This document shows positions 8,635-16,366 of a DNA stretch of 63,272 bases, piece after piece. Position 1 is the first letter of the stretch; the number at the start of each line of letters is the position of its first letter. Source of the DNA: PALSA-894 sp034669145. GTDB lineage: Bacteria; Pseudomonadota; Alphaproteobacteria; Rhizobiales; Xanthobacteraceae. The notes under the pieces are model-generated. The model searched no databases. It was given only the letters and a program-made list of their open reading frames with translations, and was not told where the DNA came from. The translations under genes were made by a program, and so were the position numbers. Where the stretch lies: contig JAXDNY010000023.1 in NCBI GenBank assembly GCA_034669145.1, positions 1 through 63,272 on the forward strand, written 5' to 3'.

Positions 8635-9258
8635 CTACGTGTCGCCGGCAACCGCCGCATCGAGCAGCTTGCGGCACTCCTGCAGCTCGCGCAGCGTATC
8701 CTTGAGCTTGCGCACGCCCTCGGGAGGCAGCGAAGGCACACCAAGTGCCTCGCTGATGCGCGGCGCCAACGGTGACGGCAAGATCGCGGCCTCGGTATCG
8801 GTACGGCGGCTTTCGGCAAGGCGCTCCTCATCGGGACCGCTGCTCAGAAAGGACGGCAGCAGCCCGAACAGGCGGCGATGCGCGGGGTCGGATTCGCCGC
8901 GCCGGGCACCGGGAAGCGGACGGGCCGGCGCTGCTTCGGCGACCTCAACCTCCTCGACTTCCGCCGCGCGTGCCGGCTGCGGCGCACCGGCCTTCCAGAC
9001 ATGCTGGACAAACTTGACGCCGTGATCCTTCAGGATGCGCTGCGCCCCGCGGATCGTATAGCCCTCGCCGTAAAGGAGATGACGGATGCCGCGTAAGAGA
9101 TCAATGTCGTCCGGGCGGTAATAGCGCCGGCCGCCGCCGCGCTTCATCGGCTTGATCTGTTGAAAACGGGTTTCCCAGAAACGCAGCACGTGCTGCGGCA
9201 AGTCGAGGTCGTCCGCGACTTCACTGATGGTACGGAACGCGTCGGGCGCCTTATCCAC
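8635..9258 (-). CDS. MerR family transcriptional regulator
   Basis: 207 aa. The N-terminal winged helix-turn-helix spans about residues 8-75 and is of MerR type (FRTISEVADDLDLPQHVLRFWETRF, then GRRYYRPDDIDLLRGIRHLLYGEGYTIRG in pieces). The rest is a long Ala/Glu-rich linker and a C-terminal helix (LKDTLRELQECRKLLDAA) suited to dimerisation. There are no conserved Cys for metal sensing, so it is not a MerR/CueR metal sensor. It directly follows ihfA on the same strand with 22 bases between. The fabH-ihfA-merR order is typical of Bradyrhizobium relatives; its target is not known to me. Confidence 0.9.
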   Translation of the reverse strand: MDKAPDAFRTISEVADDLDLPQHVLRFWETRFQQIKPMKRGGGRRYYRPDDIDLLRGIRHLLYGEGYTIRGAQRILKDHGVKFVQHVWKAGAPQPARAAEVEEVEVAEAAPARPLPGARRGESDPAHRRLFGLLPSFLSSGPDEERLAESRRTDTEAAILPSPLAPRISEALGVPSLPPEGVRKLKDTLRELQECRKLLDAAVAGDT

Positions 9259-9280
9259 CGGTTACCCTTTGACTACGCAG

Positions 9281-9601
9281 TTACCGACCAGCCTGCTGGC
9301 CCCCGTCGGCTCCGGAATTGATCCGCTGTTTGAGGATCGCCGAAGGCTTGAATACCATCACGCGCCGCGGCGAGATCGGCACTTCCTTGCCGGTCTTCGG
9401 ATTGCGGCCGATCCGCTGCCCCTTCTTGCGCACGACGAACGATCCGAACGACGAAAGCTTCACGGTCTCGCCCCGTTCGAGGCAATCCGTGATCTCCTTC
9501 AATACCATTTCCACGAGAGTCGCCGATTCGGTTCGCGACAGCCCGACCTTTTGGTACACGGCCTCACACAGGTCCGCCCGCGTCACCGTTTTGCCCGCCA
9601 T
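9281..9601 (-). CDS. ihfA: Integration host factor alpha subunit
   Basis: 106 aa, the usual length. IHF is a heterodimeric DNA-bending protein. The sequence has the HU/IHF fold throughout, with the beta-arm segment RIGRNPKTGKEVPISPRRV around residues 60-80, including the intercalating Pro in the NPKT(G) arm. The N-terminal half (TVTRADLCEAVYQKVGLSR) and the alpha-type middle EITDCLERGETVKLSSFGSF favour IhfA over HU or IhfB. The position after plsX-fabH supports the call. The C-terminal tail (INSGADGGQQAGR) is disordered and species-specific. Confidence 0.95.
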   Translation of the reverse strand: MAGKTVTRADLCEAVYQKVGLSRTESATLVEMVLKEITDCLERGETVKLSSFGSFVVRKKGQRIGRNPKTGKEVPISPRRVMVFKPSAILKQRINSGADGGQQAGR

Positions 9602-9709
9602 CGCCTAGACCCCGCTTTCGGCGACCAACCTTATCAACTTGAATAATCAACGATATTCACATGTCGAGGCAACGGTCAACGGCCCTCATTCGCATTTCCG
9701 GGGGGCGTC

Positions 9710-10687
9710 TCACCAGCGCACCAGTGCGGCACCCCAGGTAAATCCGCCGCCCATGGCTTCCAGAAGCACGAGATCGCCGCGTTTGATCCGCCCGTCCTTG
9801 ACGGCGACATCGAGCGCAAGCGGGATCGAGGCGGCTGACGTGTTGCCGTGCAGGTCGACCGTGGTGACGACCTTCTCCGGCGCAATGCCCAGCTTGTGCG
9901 CGGAGCCGTCGATGATGCGCTTGTTGGCCTGATGCGGCACGAACCAGTCGAGATCGTCGGCCGTGTAACCGGTGTCGCGAAAAACATCCTTGATCACGTC
10001 GGTGATCGCGCCGACCGCGAAGCGGAACACGTCTTTCCCTTCCATGCGCAGGTGTCCGACCGTCCCCGTGGAGGACGGCCCGCCATCGACATAGAGCTTG
10101 CTCTTGTGCCGCCCGTCGGAGCGCAGGTGCGAGGTGAGCACGCCGCGGTCGTCGCGCGTACCGGGCTGCTGCTGCGCTTCCATCACCACCGCGCCCGCGC
10201 CATCGCCGAACAGCACACACGTCCCGCGATCGTTCCAATCGAGGATGCGCGAAAAGGTCTCGGCGCCGATCACCAGCGCGCGCTTGTGCACGCCCGCGCG
10301 CAGCAGGCCGTCGGTGGTCGCCATGGCGAAGACGAAGCCGGAGCACACCGCCTGCAAGTCGAACGCAGCGCCCTGCGTGATGCCGAGCGCCGCCTGCACG
10401 GCGACGGCGCTCGCCGGAAATGTGTTGTCCGGAGTCGAGGTCGCCAGCACGATCAGATCGATCGACTGCGGATCGACCTGTGCGGCGCTGAGCGCGGCGC
10501 GCGCTGCCGCAAGCCCCAGATCGGAGGTGAATTCGCCGTCCGCCGCGATGTGGCGCTCGCGGATGCCGGTGCGCTGCACGATCCATTCGTCGGACGTGTC
10601 GACGATCTTGGTCAAATCGTCATTGGTGACGCGGCGCGCCGGCAGATAGCTGCCGCAGCCGAGAACGACAGAACGAGTGACGGTCAC
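9710..10687 (-). CDS. fabH: 3-oxoacyl-ACP synthase III
   Basis: 325 aa cytoplasmic condensing enzyme that starts fatty-acid synthesis from acetyl-CoA and malonyl-ACP. The catalytic triad is visible: C115 in LQAVCSGF, H252 in PHQANKR and N282 in HGNTSAAS. The GDGAGAVV segment near 161 is the family's nucleotide/CoA-side loop. The start is GTG at 10687; it overlaps the plsX stop as GTGA, so the two are translationally coupled. Length and motifs are normal for FabH. Confidence 0.97.
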   Translation of the reverse strand: MTVTRSVVLGCGSYLPARRVTNDDLTKIVDTSDEWIVQRTGIRERHIAADGEFTSDLGLAAARAALSAAQVDPQSIDLIVLATSTPDNTFPASAVAVQAALGITQGAAFDLQAVCSGFVFAMATTDGLLRAGVHKRALVIGAETFSRILDWNDRGTCVLFGDGAGAVVMEAQQQPGTRDDRGVLTSHLRSDGRHKSKLYVDGGPSSTGTVGHLRMEGKDVFRFAVGAITDVIKDVFRDTGYTADDLDWFVPHQANKRIIDGSAHKLGIAPEKVVTTVDLHGNTSAASIPLALDVAVKDGRIKRGDLVLLEAMGGGFTWGAALVRW

Positions 10688-11745
10688 GAAGCGGCTCCGC
10701 CCACTTTACTTGCTTCGGCTTCTTCACGGGCGTGGCGCAACAGCGTGTCCTTGATCTTGTTGAGCAATTCGTAGCGGACCATGTCGTAGCCGACATCGAC
10801 GGCTGCCGCAAAGCCTTCCGCGTCGGTTCCCCCGTGGCTTTTGATGACGATGCCGTTGAGGCCGAGGAACACCCCGCCGTTCGCCTTGCGCGGGTCCATC
10901 TTGTCGCGGAGCATGCCGAACGCTTCGCGCGCCAGGAAATAGCCGAGCTTTGCGCGCCAGGTGCGGCTCATCGCGGAGCGCAGCAGGGTGGTGATCTGCT
11001 TGGCGGTTCCCTCGGCGGTCTTGATCGCGATGTTGCCGGCAAATCCTTCCGTCACGATCACGTCGGCAACGCCCTGCCCGATCGTGTCGGCCTCGACAAA
11101 CCCGACGTAATCGAGGAACGGCAGGTTCGCCTCGCGCAGGAACTTGCCCGCCTCGCGAACCGACTCGAGACCTTTCACCTCTTCGACGCCGATGTTGAGC
11201 AACCCGACGCTCGGCCGCTCGAGATCGAACAGTACGCGCGCCATGGCGCTGCCCATGACGGCAAGATCGACGAGATGATCGGCGTGGGCGCCAATCGAGG
11301 CACCCATGTCGAGCATCACGGAGTCGCCCCTGAGCGTGGGCCACAAGCCGGCGATGGCCGGGCGCTCGATGCCCGGCATGGTGTGCAGATTGAACTTCGC
11401 CATGACCATCAGGGCGCCGGTGTTCCCCGCCGAGACCGCCGCGTCCGCCTCGCCCTTTTTGACCGCGTCGATTGCGAGCCACATCGAGGATTTCCAGCGG
11501 CCGCGGCGCAGCGCCTGGCTCGGCTTGTCGTCCATCTTCACGACGACGTCGGTGTGGACGAGCCGCGCGGCTGCCTTCAGGCGCGGCCGCTGCTCGACCA
11601 GCGGGCGGATCGCGGCTTCGTCGCCGAACAGCAGGAATTCGGTATCCGGATGACGGGCGAGCGCGATATCGGCCCCCGGAACGACAACCGCAGGCCCGAA
11701 GTCGCCCCCCATGGCATCGAGCGCAATTCGGACCTTTTGGGCCAT
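10684..11745 (-). CDS. plsX: Phosphate acyltransferase PlsX
   Basis: 353 aa. PlsX makes acyl-phosphate from acyl-ACP for PlsY in phospholipid synthesis, acting peripherally at the inner membrane. The protein starts with MAQKVRIALDAMGGDFGP, the family hallmark, so the ATG at 11745 was chosen although the frame is open 31 codons further. Other family segments are SAGNTGALMVMAKF near 115 and VTEGFAGNIAIKTAEG near 235. It lies between DUF177 and fabH; its stop overlaps the fabH start by four bases. rpmF, which often precedes plsX in other bacteria, is absent here. Confidence 0.97.
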   Translation of the reverse strand: MAQKVRIALDAMGGDFGPAVVVPGADIALARHPDTEFLLFGDEAAIRPLVEQRPRLKAAARLVHTDVVVKMDDKPSQALRRGRWKSSMWLAIDAVKKGEADAAVSAGNTGALMVMAKFNLHTMPGIERPAIAGLWPTLRGDSVMLDMGASIGAHADHLVDLAVMGSAMARVLFDLERPSVGLLNIGVEEVKGLESVREAGKFLREANLPFLDYVGFVEADTIGQGVADVIVTEGFAGNIAIKTAEGTAKQITTLLRSAMSRTWRAKLGYFLAREAFGMLRDKMDPRKANGGVFLGLNGIVIKSHGGTDAEGFAAAVDVGYDMVRYELLNKIKDTLLRHAREEAEASKVGGAAS

Positions 11746-11837
11746 GGGCTTCGGTAGCCGTCCTGTTGTGCAAATGGGTCGCCGCAGCGCGACAATAGCG
11801 TTTCGGCGGCCCGACACAAAGGGTCCCGAAAACCGCA

Positions 11838-12392
11838 TTATTCCTTGACTGTGCCCTTTTTCTGCAGCGCCGCGAGGGCCGCGAACGGATGGCCTCCCGG
11901 GTCGGATGCGTCCGTCGGGATCTCGAAGGCAGCGCCGGCCTTGCGCGGGTAAGGATCGACTCCAAGGATCAGGAATTCGGTTGCGAGTGCGCCCAGATCG
12001 ATGGTTCCATTCAGCAGCGGTTCGCGCTCGTCGGATGATGGCGTCAGCACGATTTCATCGTCTGCGCGGTCCGCATCCGCGATATCGCGCGCGGGCACAA
12101 AGTCCACATCGATCGTCTCGTCGATCTCGTTGAGCACCGGCTCGAGGGTGACCACGCAACTCTGCCGTACCCTGGCGGTGACGCGACCACTCACACGCAG
12201 CCCGTCGCGTCCGCGCCGCGTCAGGTCGAACGTCGCGTGAAGCCGCTCGACAGCATCGACTCCGGCGGGCTTCGCCACCGCCGTGCGCGTCTCCTCGCTG
12301 GCTTCGAGCTCAACGTGGCGGCCGCTTTCGCCGACCTCGTCGAGCCGGATCACTGAGCTCCAGGGAGTTTCTATGGCCACGATCACGATCAC
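11838..12392 (-). CDS. DUF177 (YceD-like) protein
   Basis: 184 aa. The middle shows the DUF177 pattern: RVSGRVTARVRQSCVVTLEPV with the conserved Cys, followed by an acidic stretch and LGALATEFLILGVDPYPRK, then a C-terminal FAALAALQKK. In other bacteria this family (YceD / Duf177) is needed for 23S rRNA accumulation or L32-linked ribosome assembly; rpmF is not beside it here. Its start overlaps the stop of the CBP3-like gene as ATGA, so the two are co-translated. plsX follows 92 bases downstream. Confidence 0.88.
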   Translation of the reverse strand: MIVIVAIETPWSSVIRLDEVGESGRHVELEASEETRTAVAKPAGVDAVERLHATFDLTRRGRDGLRVSGRVTARVRQSCVVTLEPVLNEIDETIDVDFVPARDIADADRADDEIVLTPSSDEREPLLNGTIDLGALATEFLILGVDPYPRKAGAAFEIPTDASDPGGHPFAALAALQKKGTVKE

Positions 12393-12937
12393 TCCGCCGC
12401 CGCTGCCGCCATGTCGGATGAGGGCCCGGGAAACCGCACCATGCCGCGCGCAAGCTCCTTGAGCGGCTGCGATTCCAGGGCAGCAACAGCCTGCCGCACA
12501 TAGGCGGCAAGCCGGGCTGCCGCAACGTCCGGTTCGACGGCCTCCGCGTAGACGTTGCGGGCCAGTGCGTCCGCCAACGCACCCTCCCCTTGCGCACCGA
12601 GCGCCGCATCATAGGCCTGCGCACGCCCATAGAATGCTTCGCCGACCCGGCGCATCTGGCGCGGCACGCCCTGATCACCGATGCCCATTTCGCGCAGATT
12701 GTGATCCATGTCGCGGCAGAACTCGTCGAACACCCCTTGCGCCAAGGCGGCGTCGCCTTCGCGCAGCCGCCGCAGCACCAGCAACAGCAGCAGCAACAGC
12801 AAGTCGAACCGGCCGGGCACCGTGTCCGGAACCCGGTAGGCTTGGTAGAACCGCGCATCGCGTGCCTGCGCCACGATGGCGCCATAGAGGGTGGCGATGC
12901 TGCGGCTGGGTGTTCGGCGGAACAGGGGCGGAATCAT
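12389..12937 (-). CDS. Ubiquinol-cytochrome c chaperone (CBP3-like)
   Basis: 182 aa. The sequence matches the CBP3/UQCC family that helps assemble the cytochrome bc1 complex: YGAIVAQARDARFYQAYRVPDTVPGRFD at the start (read in parts), then a leucine-rich helix, FDEFCRDMDHNLREMGIGD near 90 and a C-terminal MVRFPGPS. The leucine-rich helix is encoded by a CTG-like simple repeat (12771-12803), giving eight Leu in a row. It is the first gene of the minus-strand group leading to DUF177 and diverges from bamE over 116 bases. Name by motif resemblance; no bc1 genes are in the window. Confidence 0.85.
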   Translation of the reverse strand: MIPPLFRRTPSRSIATLYGAIVAQARDARFYQAYRVPDTVPGRFDLLLLLLLLVLRRLREGDAALAQGVFDEFCRDMDHNLREMGIGDQGVPRQMRRVGEAFYGRAQAYDAALGAQGEGALADALARNVYAEAVEPDVAAARLAAYVRQAVAALESQPLKELARGMVRFPGPSSDMAAAAAE

Positions 12938-13053
12938 TGATTTTGCACGTTAATGACGATCGGCATCCGCGCCCCGGGCCCGGATTGCAATTGGACGGGC
13001 TGCGGGGTACGTCAAGCCGCAATCGGGCGCAAGGGCGCCCGCAGGTCCGCCGC

Positions 13054-13491
13054 ATGGGGTCACGTTCACGCGCTCGTCCGTTTGCCGTCGCGGCCACGCT
13101 CGCGCTCGGCCTGATGCTCGGCGGCTGCTTCACCCAGAATTATCAGCGCGGCTACGTCCTCGCCGAAGGCGCGCTTGAGCAGATCCCGCTCGGTGCCCCG
13201 CAGGAGCAGGTGCTGATCTCGCTCGGCACCCCCTCGACCGTCGCCACCGTGAGCGGCGAAGTGTTCTACTACATCTCGGCACGCACCGAGCAGACCTCGT
13301 TCCTGCCCGAAAAGGTCGTCGACCAGCGCGTGGTCGCGGTCTATTTCGACAAGAACCGCCGGGTCGAACGCATCGCGAATTACGGCCTGCAGGACGGCAA
13401 GATTTTCGACTACATCGGCCGCACCACGCCGACCAGCGGCCAGGAACTGTCCTACCTCACCTACGTGTTCAAGATTTTCGGCGGCAAGTAG
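13054..13491 (+). CDS. bamE: Outer membrane protein assembly factor BamE (SmpA/OmlA)
   Basis: 145 aa lipoprotein. The signal LALGLMLGGC places the lipidated Cys at residue 25. The mature domain has the SmpA/OmlA pattern: IPLGAPQEQVLISLGTPS near 48, then FYYISARTEQTSFLPEKVVDQRVVAVYFD and the C-terminal IGRTTPTSGQEL (read in parts). BamE is an accessory subunit of the BAM complex in the outer membrane. The ATG at 13054 was chosen because it gives a compact signal peptide; the frame is open further upstream through the divergent CBP3-like gene. The divergent spacing of 116 bases must hold both promoters. Confidence 0.95.
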   Translation: MGSRSRARPFAVAATLALGLMLGGCFTQNYQRGYVLAEGALEQIPLGAPQEQVLISLGTPSTVATVSGEVFYYISARTEQTSFLPEKVVDQRVVAVYFDKNRRVERIANYGLQDGKIFDYIGRTTPTSGQELSYLTYVFKIFGGK

Positions 13492-13590
13492 CCGCGCGTT
13501 CGCGAGACTGGCGGGCCGGCGCGCGCTTGCGTGCGGCGCGCCGCATGGCGATGATTGCCCCGACAAGAACGAAACCCCAGGAAACGCCAG

Positions 13591-14589
13591 ATGACCAAGC
13601 TCCTCTCCCGCCGCGGCGTATTGTCCGGCGCCGCGGGCCTGACTGCCGCCGTCACCCTGCCCCGCACCGCGCAAGCCGACTGGCGCCCGACCGAGGCCGT
13701 TCGCATCATCGTTCCGGCGGCGCCCGGCGGCACCACCGACGTGATGGGACGGCTGCTCGCGCAACACCTGCAGGTCGCGTGGGGGCAGTCGACGGTGGTC
13801 GAGAACAAATCCGGCGGCGGCGGCACCATCGCGATGACCGACTTCGCGCGCCAGAAGCCGGACGGCCACACCATCATGATCGGCAATCCCGGGCCGAACG
13901 CGATCGCCTACTCGATCTTCCGCAACATCACCTACAAGCCGGATCAGTTGCAGCCGGTCAGCAACATGATCCGCACCAGCAACATCGTCTCGGCGCATCC
14001 GTCGATGGGGGTGAAGTCGTTGCCCGAGCTGATCGACTATCTGAAGAAGAACCCCGACACGGTGAGTTACGCAACCTCCGGCACCGGGCAGAGCCCGCAT
14101 CTGACCGCCGCATGGTTCCTCCAGCTGACCGGACTGAAGATGACGCATGTGCCGTTCCGCGGCGCCGGCCCCGCGATCACGGCCGCGCTCGGCGGTCAGG
14201 TGCCGATCCTGTTCGACAATCTGTTTCCGTCGCTGCCGCAGGTCCGTGACGGCAAGCTTGTCGGTCTCGCGACCACCATGCCGGAGCGCACCGTGCTCTC
14301 GCAGGATATCCCGACCATGCGCGAGAGCGCGCCTGAGCTGGCCAAGTTCGACGTGTCGTCGTGGTTCGGCGTCTTCCTGCCGCGTGGGCCGGCCCAACCG
14401 GTGCTCGATGCGCTCAACGGCGAAATCAAGGTGCTGCTCGCGCGCGACGACATGAAGGCGCGCATCAGGGACCTGGGCGCGATCGCGGATTATACGACGC
14501 CCGCGCAGTACGCAGCCTTCGTGCAGAACGAGATCGCGAAGTTCGGCGAGATCATCGCCAAGGAAAAGCTGCAGATGGACGTGAATTAG
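13591..14589 (+). CDS. Tripartite tricarboxylate transporter binding protein (Bug/TctC family)
   Basis: 332 aa periplasmic binding protein. The N-terminus MTKLLSRRGVLSGAAGL is a twin-arginine-like signal, ending near AQAD at residue 30. Family segments follow: VRIIVPAAPGGTTDVMGR near 40, ENKSGGGGTIAM near 70, and PFRGAGPAITAALGGQV near 190. No TctA or TctB membrane genes are adjacent, which is usual for the many orphan Bug proteins of Burkholderiales and Xanthobacteraceae. The start at 13591 follows a weak purine-rich stretch (AGGAAACGCC). It begins the accessory block downstream of bamE. Ligand unknown. Confidence 0.93.
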   Translation: MTKLLSRRGVLSGAAGLTAAVTLPRTAQADWRPTEAVRIIVPAAPGGTTDVMGRLLAQHLQVAWGQSTVVENKSGGGGTIAMTDFARQKPDGHTIMIGNPGPNAIAYSIFRNITYKPDQLQPVSNMIRTSNIVSAHPSMGVKSLPELIDYLKKNPDTVSYATSGTGQSPHLTAAWFLQLTGLKMTHVPFRGAGPAITAALGGQVPILFDNLFPSLPQVRDGKLVGLATTMPERTVLSQDIPTMRESAPELAKFDVSSWFGVFLPRGPAQPVLDALNGEIKVLLARDDMKARIRDLGAIADYTTPAQYAAFVQNEIAKFGEIIAKEKLQMDVN

Positions 14590-14608
14590 CTAGTCAGATC
14601 AGGGGCGC

Positions 14609-16123
14609 TCACGCGCGCAACCCAGCGCTTTCGAGACCTTCGCTAGTGAGGTCCAGATACGCCTCGTTCCATGGCAAGCCCTTTCGTACATCCGCAATGG
14701 TCAGACCGGGAAAGGCGGCCGTGAATCTGGCTAGCGATTGTCGGCCTTCATCCATGCGGCCAGCGAACACGTAAGCCGGTGCGAGAAAGCGATGGGCCCA
14801 GGTGGCCTTCGGATTTTCGGCCAGTGCTCGGCGGAACCAGCTGATCGATTGGTCATAGCACCCGGTTTGAAATTTTCCTGACGCGATGCCGATTGACCAA
14901 AGAAAATTTAGCGGATCGGCAGGCGTAAGCGATCTTGCGATCTCGAACTCTTCGGTCGCTTCGGCCACACGACCGCGGTACGCCTTGACCCAGGCACTGC
15001 GTCCCCACGCCCAGGCGGAGCCGCCGTCGATTGCCAGGGCGCGCTCGGCGTGGACCGCCGCAGCTTCCAGATCATGGGCCAGCGTGTAGCCGCCAGCAAG
15101 CATCGTCTCGGCCAACCCGTCGCCTGCACTGAGACCCGCGGCTCGCGCCGCGAGGTCGCGCGCCATCGCGCGTTCCGCCGATGCCTGCACGCTGAAATGA
15201 TGGCCGGCACGTAGTCCGTGACACCAGGCGGCCGCTGCGATCGGAAGCGGGTCGAGCGGCGCGATCTCCATGGCTTGTTCCAGCAGTTCGATCGCCACAC
15301 CCTCCGCCGAAGCCTCGACCGTCATCAAATGCGGGAGCGCGCGCATCGTGAGCTCCCACGCGGTCAGATCACGACCGTCGAGGGCGGACACCCGATCGAC
15401 TTCAGCGGTGTACAGAACCGGTTGGATCGCCCGCGCGACGCCGCGTGCGACGCGCTCTTCCAAGCCGATCAAGTCGTGGCCGTCGCCGTCCCAACCCGCT
15501 GCCCACACGTAGCGGCCGGTGACGGCATCAACGAGTCTAACCATGGCGCGAAGGGTGCCTTGGGCATTCGCATGAAGCCTGCCAAGCAGGTGATAACCGG
15601 CATAAGAGGGCGCGGCGACCTTGACGGTGTGAAGGCGCCAGAGCGCCATCGCGACTTCCTCAGCAAGTGCCGTCGCGAGTTCCGGCCGCACGCCAACGAC
15701 TTCGAAAGGAAGAACCGCAACCACCGGGCGATCGAGCGTGGACGCCAGCACAGGCACGGTGGCCCGCGAAGACGGTGTCGCCTGTTGCGATCGCCGCAAT
15801 GTCGCGGACGGGACTTCGCCGTATCGGCGCTGGTACTGAATCGCAAAGCGCCCGAGATGGCTGAAGCCGCATCCCGTCGCGATTTCCGTGACGCTTGTGT
15901 GCCCCGGCGCGTGGAGGAGCTCCTGCCGCGCTCGGTCAAATCGAAGGTCACGGAGGAACGCGAGCGGTCCGCCGCCGAGGAAGCGGCGGAACTGTTTTTG
16001 CAAAGTACGCGGCGCGACCCCCGCCGTCGCCGCCAAGTCGCGGACCCGCCAAGCGCGCGATGGCTCGCTCTCAAGCCGCTCGATCGCCTTTTTCAGGCCT
16101 CGCGGAAGCGGTTGGCGGACCAT
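14609..16123 (-). CDS. AraC-type regulator with C-terminal TolB-like and TPR region
   Basis: 504 aa. Residues 1-115 form an AraC double helix-turn-helix (SRAWRVRDLAATAGVAPRTLQKQFRRF in parts, then TSVTEIATGCGFSHLGRFAIQYQRRYGE). About 125-240 resembles the domain found in CadC-like and adenylate-cyclase-like regulators (PVVAVLPFEVVGVRPELATALAEEV). From about 280 onward there are helical TPR-like repeats (AVHAERALAIDGGSAWAWGRSAWV; SISWFRRALAENPKATWAHRFLAP). An AraC head joined to a TolB/TPR body is uncommon; these usually carry an OmpR-type head. No membrane segment is seen. It diverges from the haloperoxidase-like gene, its most likely target. Confidence 0.88.
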   Translation of the reverse strand: MVRQPLPRGLKKAIERLESEPSRAWRVRDLAATAGVAPRTLQKQFRRFLGGGPLAFLRDLRFDRARQELLHAPGHTSVTEIATGCGFSHLGRFAIQYQRRYGEVPSATLRRSQQATPSSRATVPVLASTLDRPVVAVLPFEVVGVRPELATALAEEVAMALWRLHTVKVAAPSYAGYHLLGRLHANAQGTLRAMVRLVDAVTGRYVWAAGWDGDGHDLIGLEERVARGVARAIQPVLYTAEVDRVSALDGRDLTAWELTMRALPHLMTVEASAEGVAIELLEQAMEIAPLDPLPIAAAAWCHGLRAGHHFSVQASAERAMARDLAARAAGLSAGDGLAETMLAGGYTLAHDLEAAAVHAERALAIDGGSAWAWGRSAWVKAYRGRVAEATEEFEIARSLTPADPLNFLWSIGIASGKFQTGCYDQSISWFRRALAENPKATWAHRFLAPAYVFAGRMDEGRQSLARFTAAFPGLTIADVRKGLPWNEAYLDLTSEGLESAGLRA

Positions 16124-16164
16124 GGGGCAGCCTCCAAATGCGGATCATAGCGCAGTAAGGGCGC

Positions 16165-16193
16165 AAAGTGGATAGTCGAGACGTAAAGTGGAT
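16165..16193. promoter_or_regulatory. Direct repeat AAAGTGGAT x2, likely AraC-family operator
   Basis: AAAGTGGAT occurs at 16165-16173 and again at 16185-16193, 20 bases apart, i.e. about two helical turns on the same face. AraC proteins typically bind direct repeats of this spacing. The site lies 42 bases upstream of the AraC-TPR start and about 170 bases before the haloperoxidase-like start, in their shared 243-base divergent region. Its role is inferred. Confidence 0.5.
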
Positions 16194-16366
16194 TGCGGCG
16201 GGCTGCGACCATCCGCAGGCTGACCAAATCACACCCTGGTTCGCCAAACTGTGGGATAGCTCACATTCGCTTGGAGGCGCCCGGGGTAAAAAGCCAACCC
16301 CGGCACGGACCCTTGGAATCCCGGTGTCCAACCGTCACGAGACATTTCACTCAGAGGAGATGGGCC

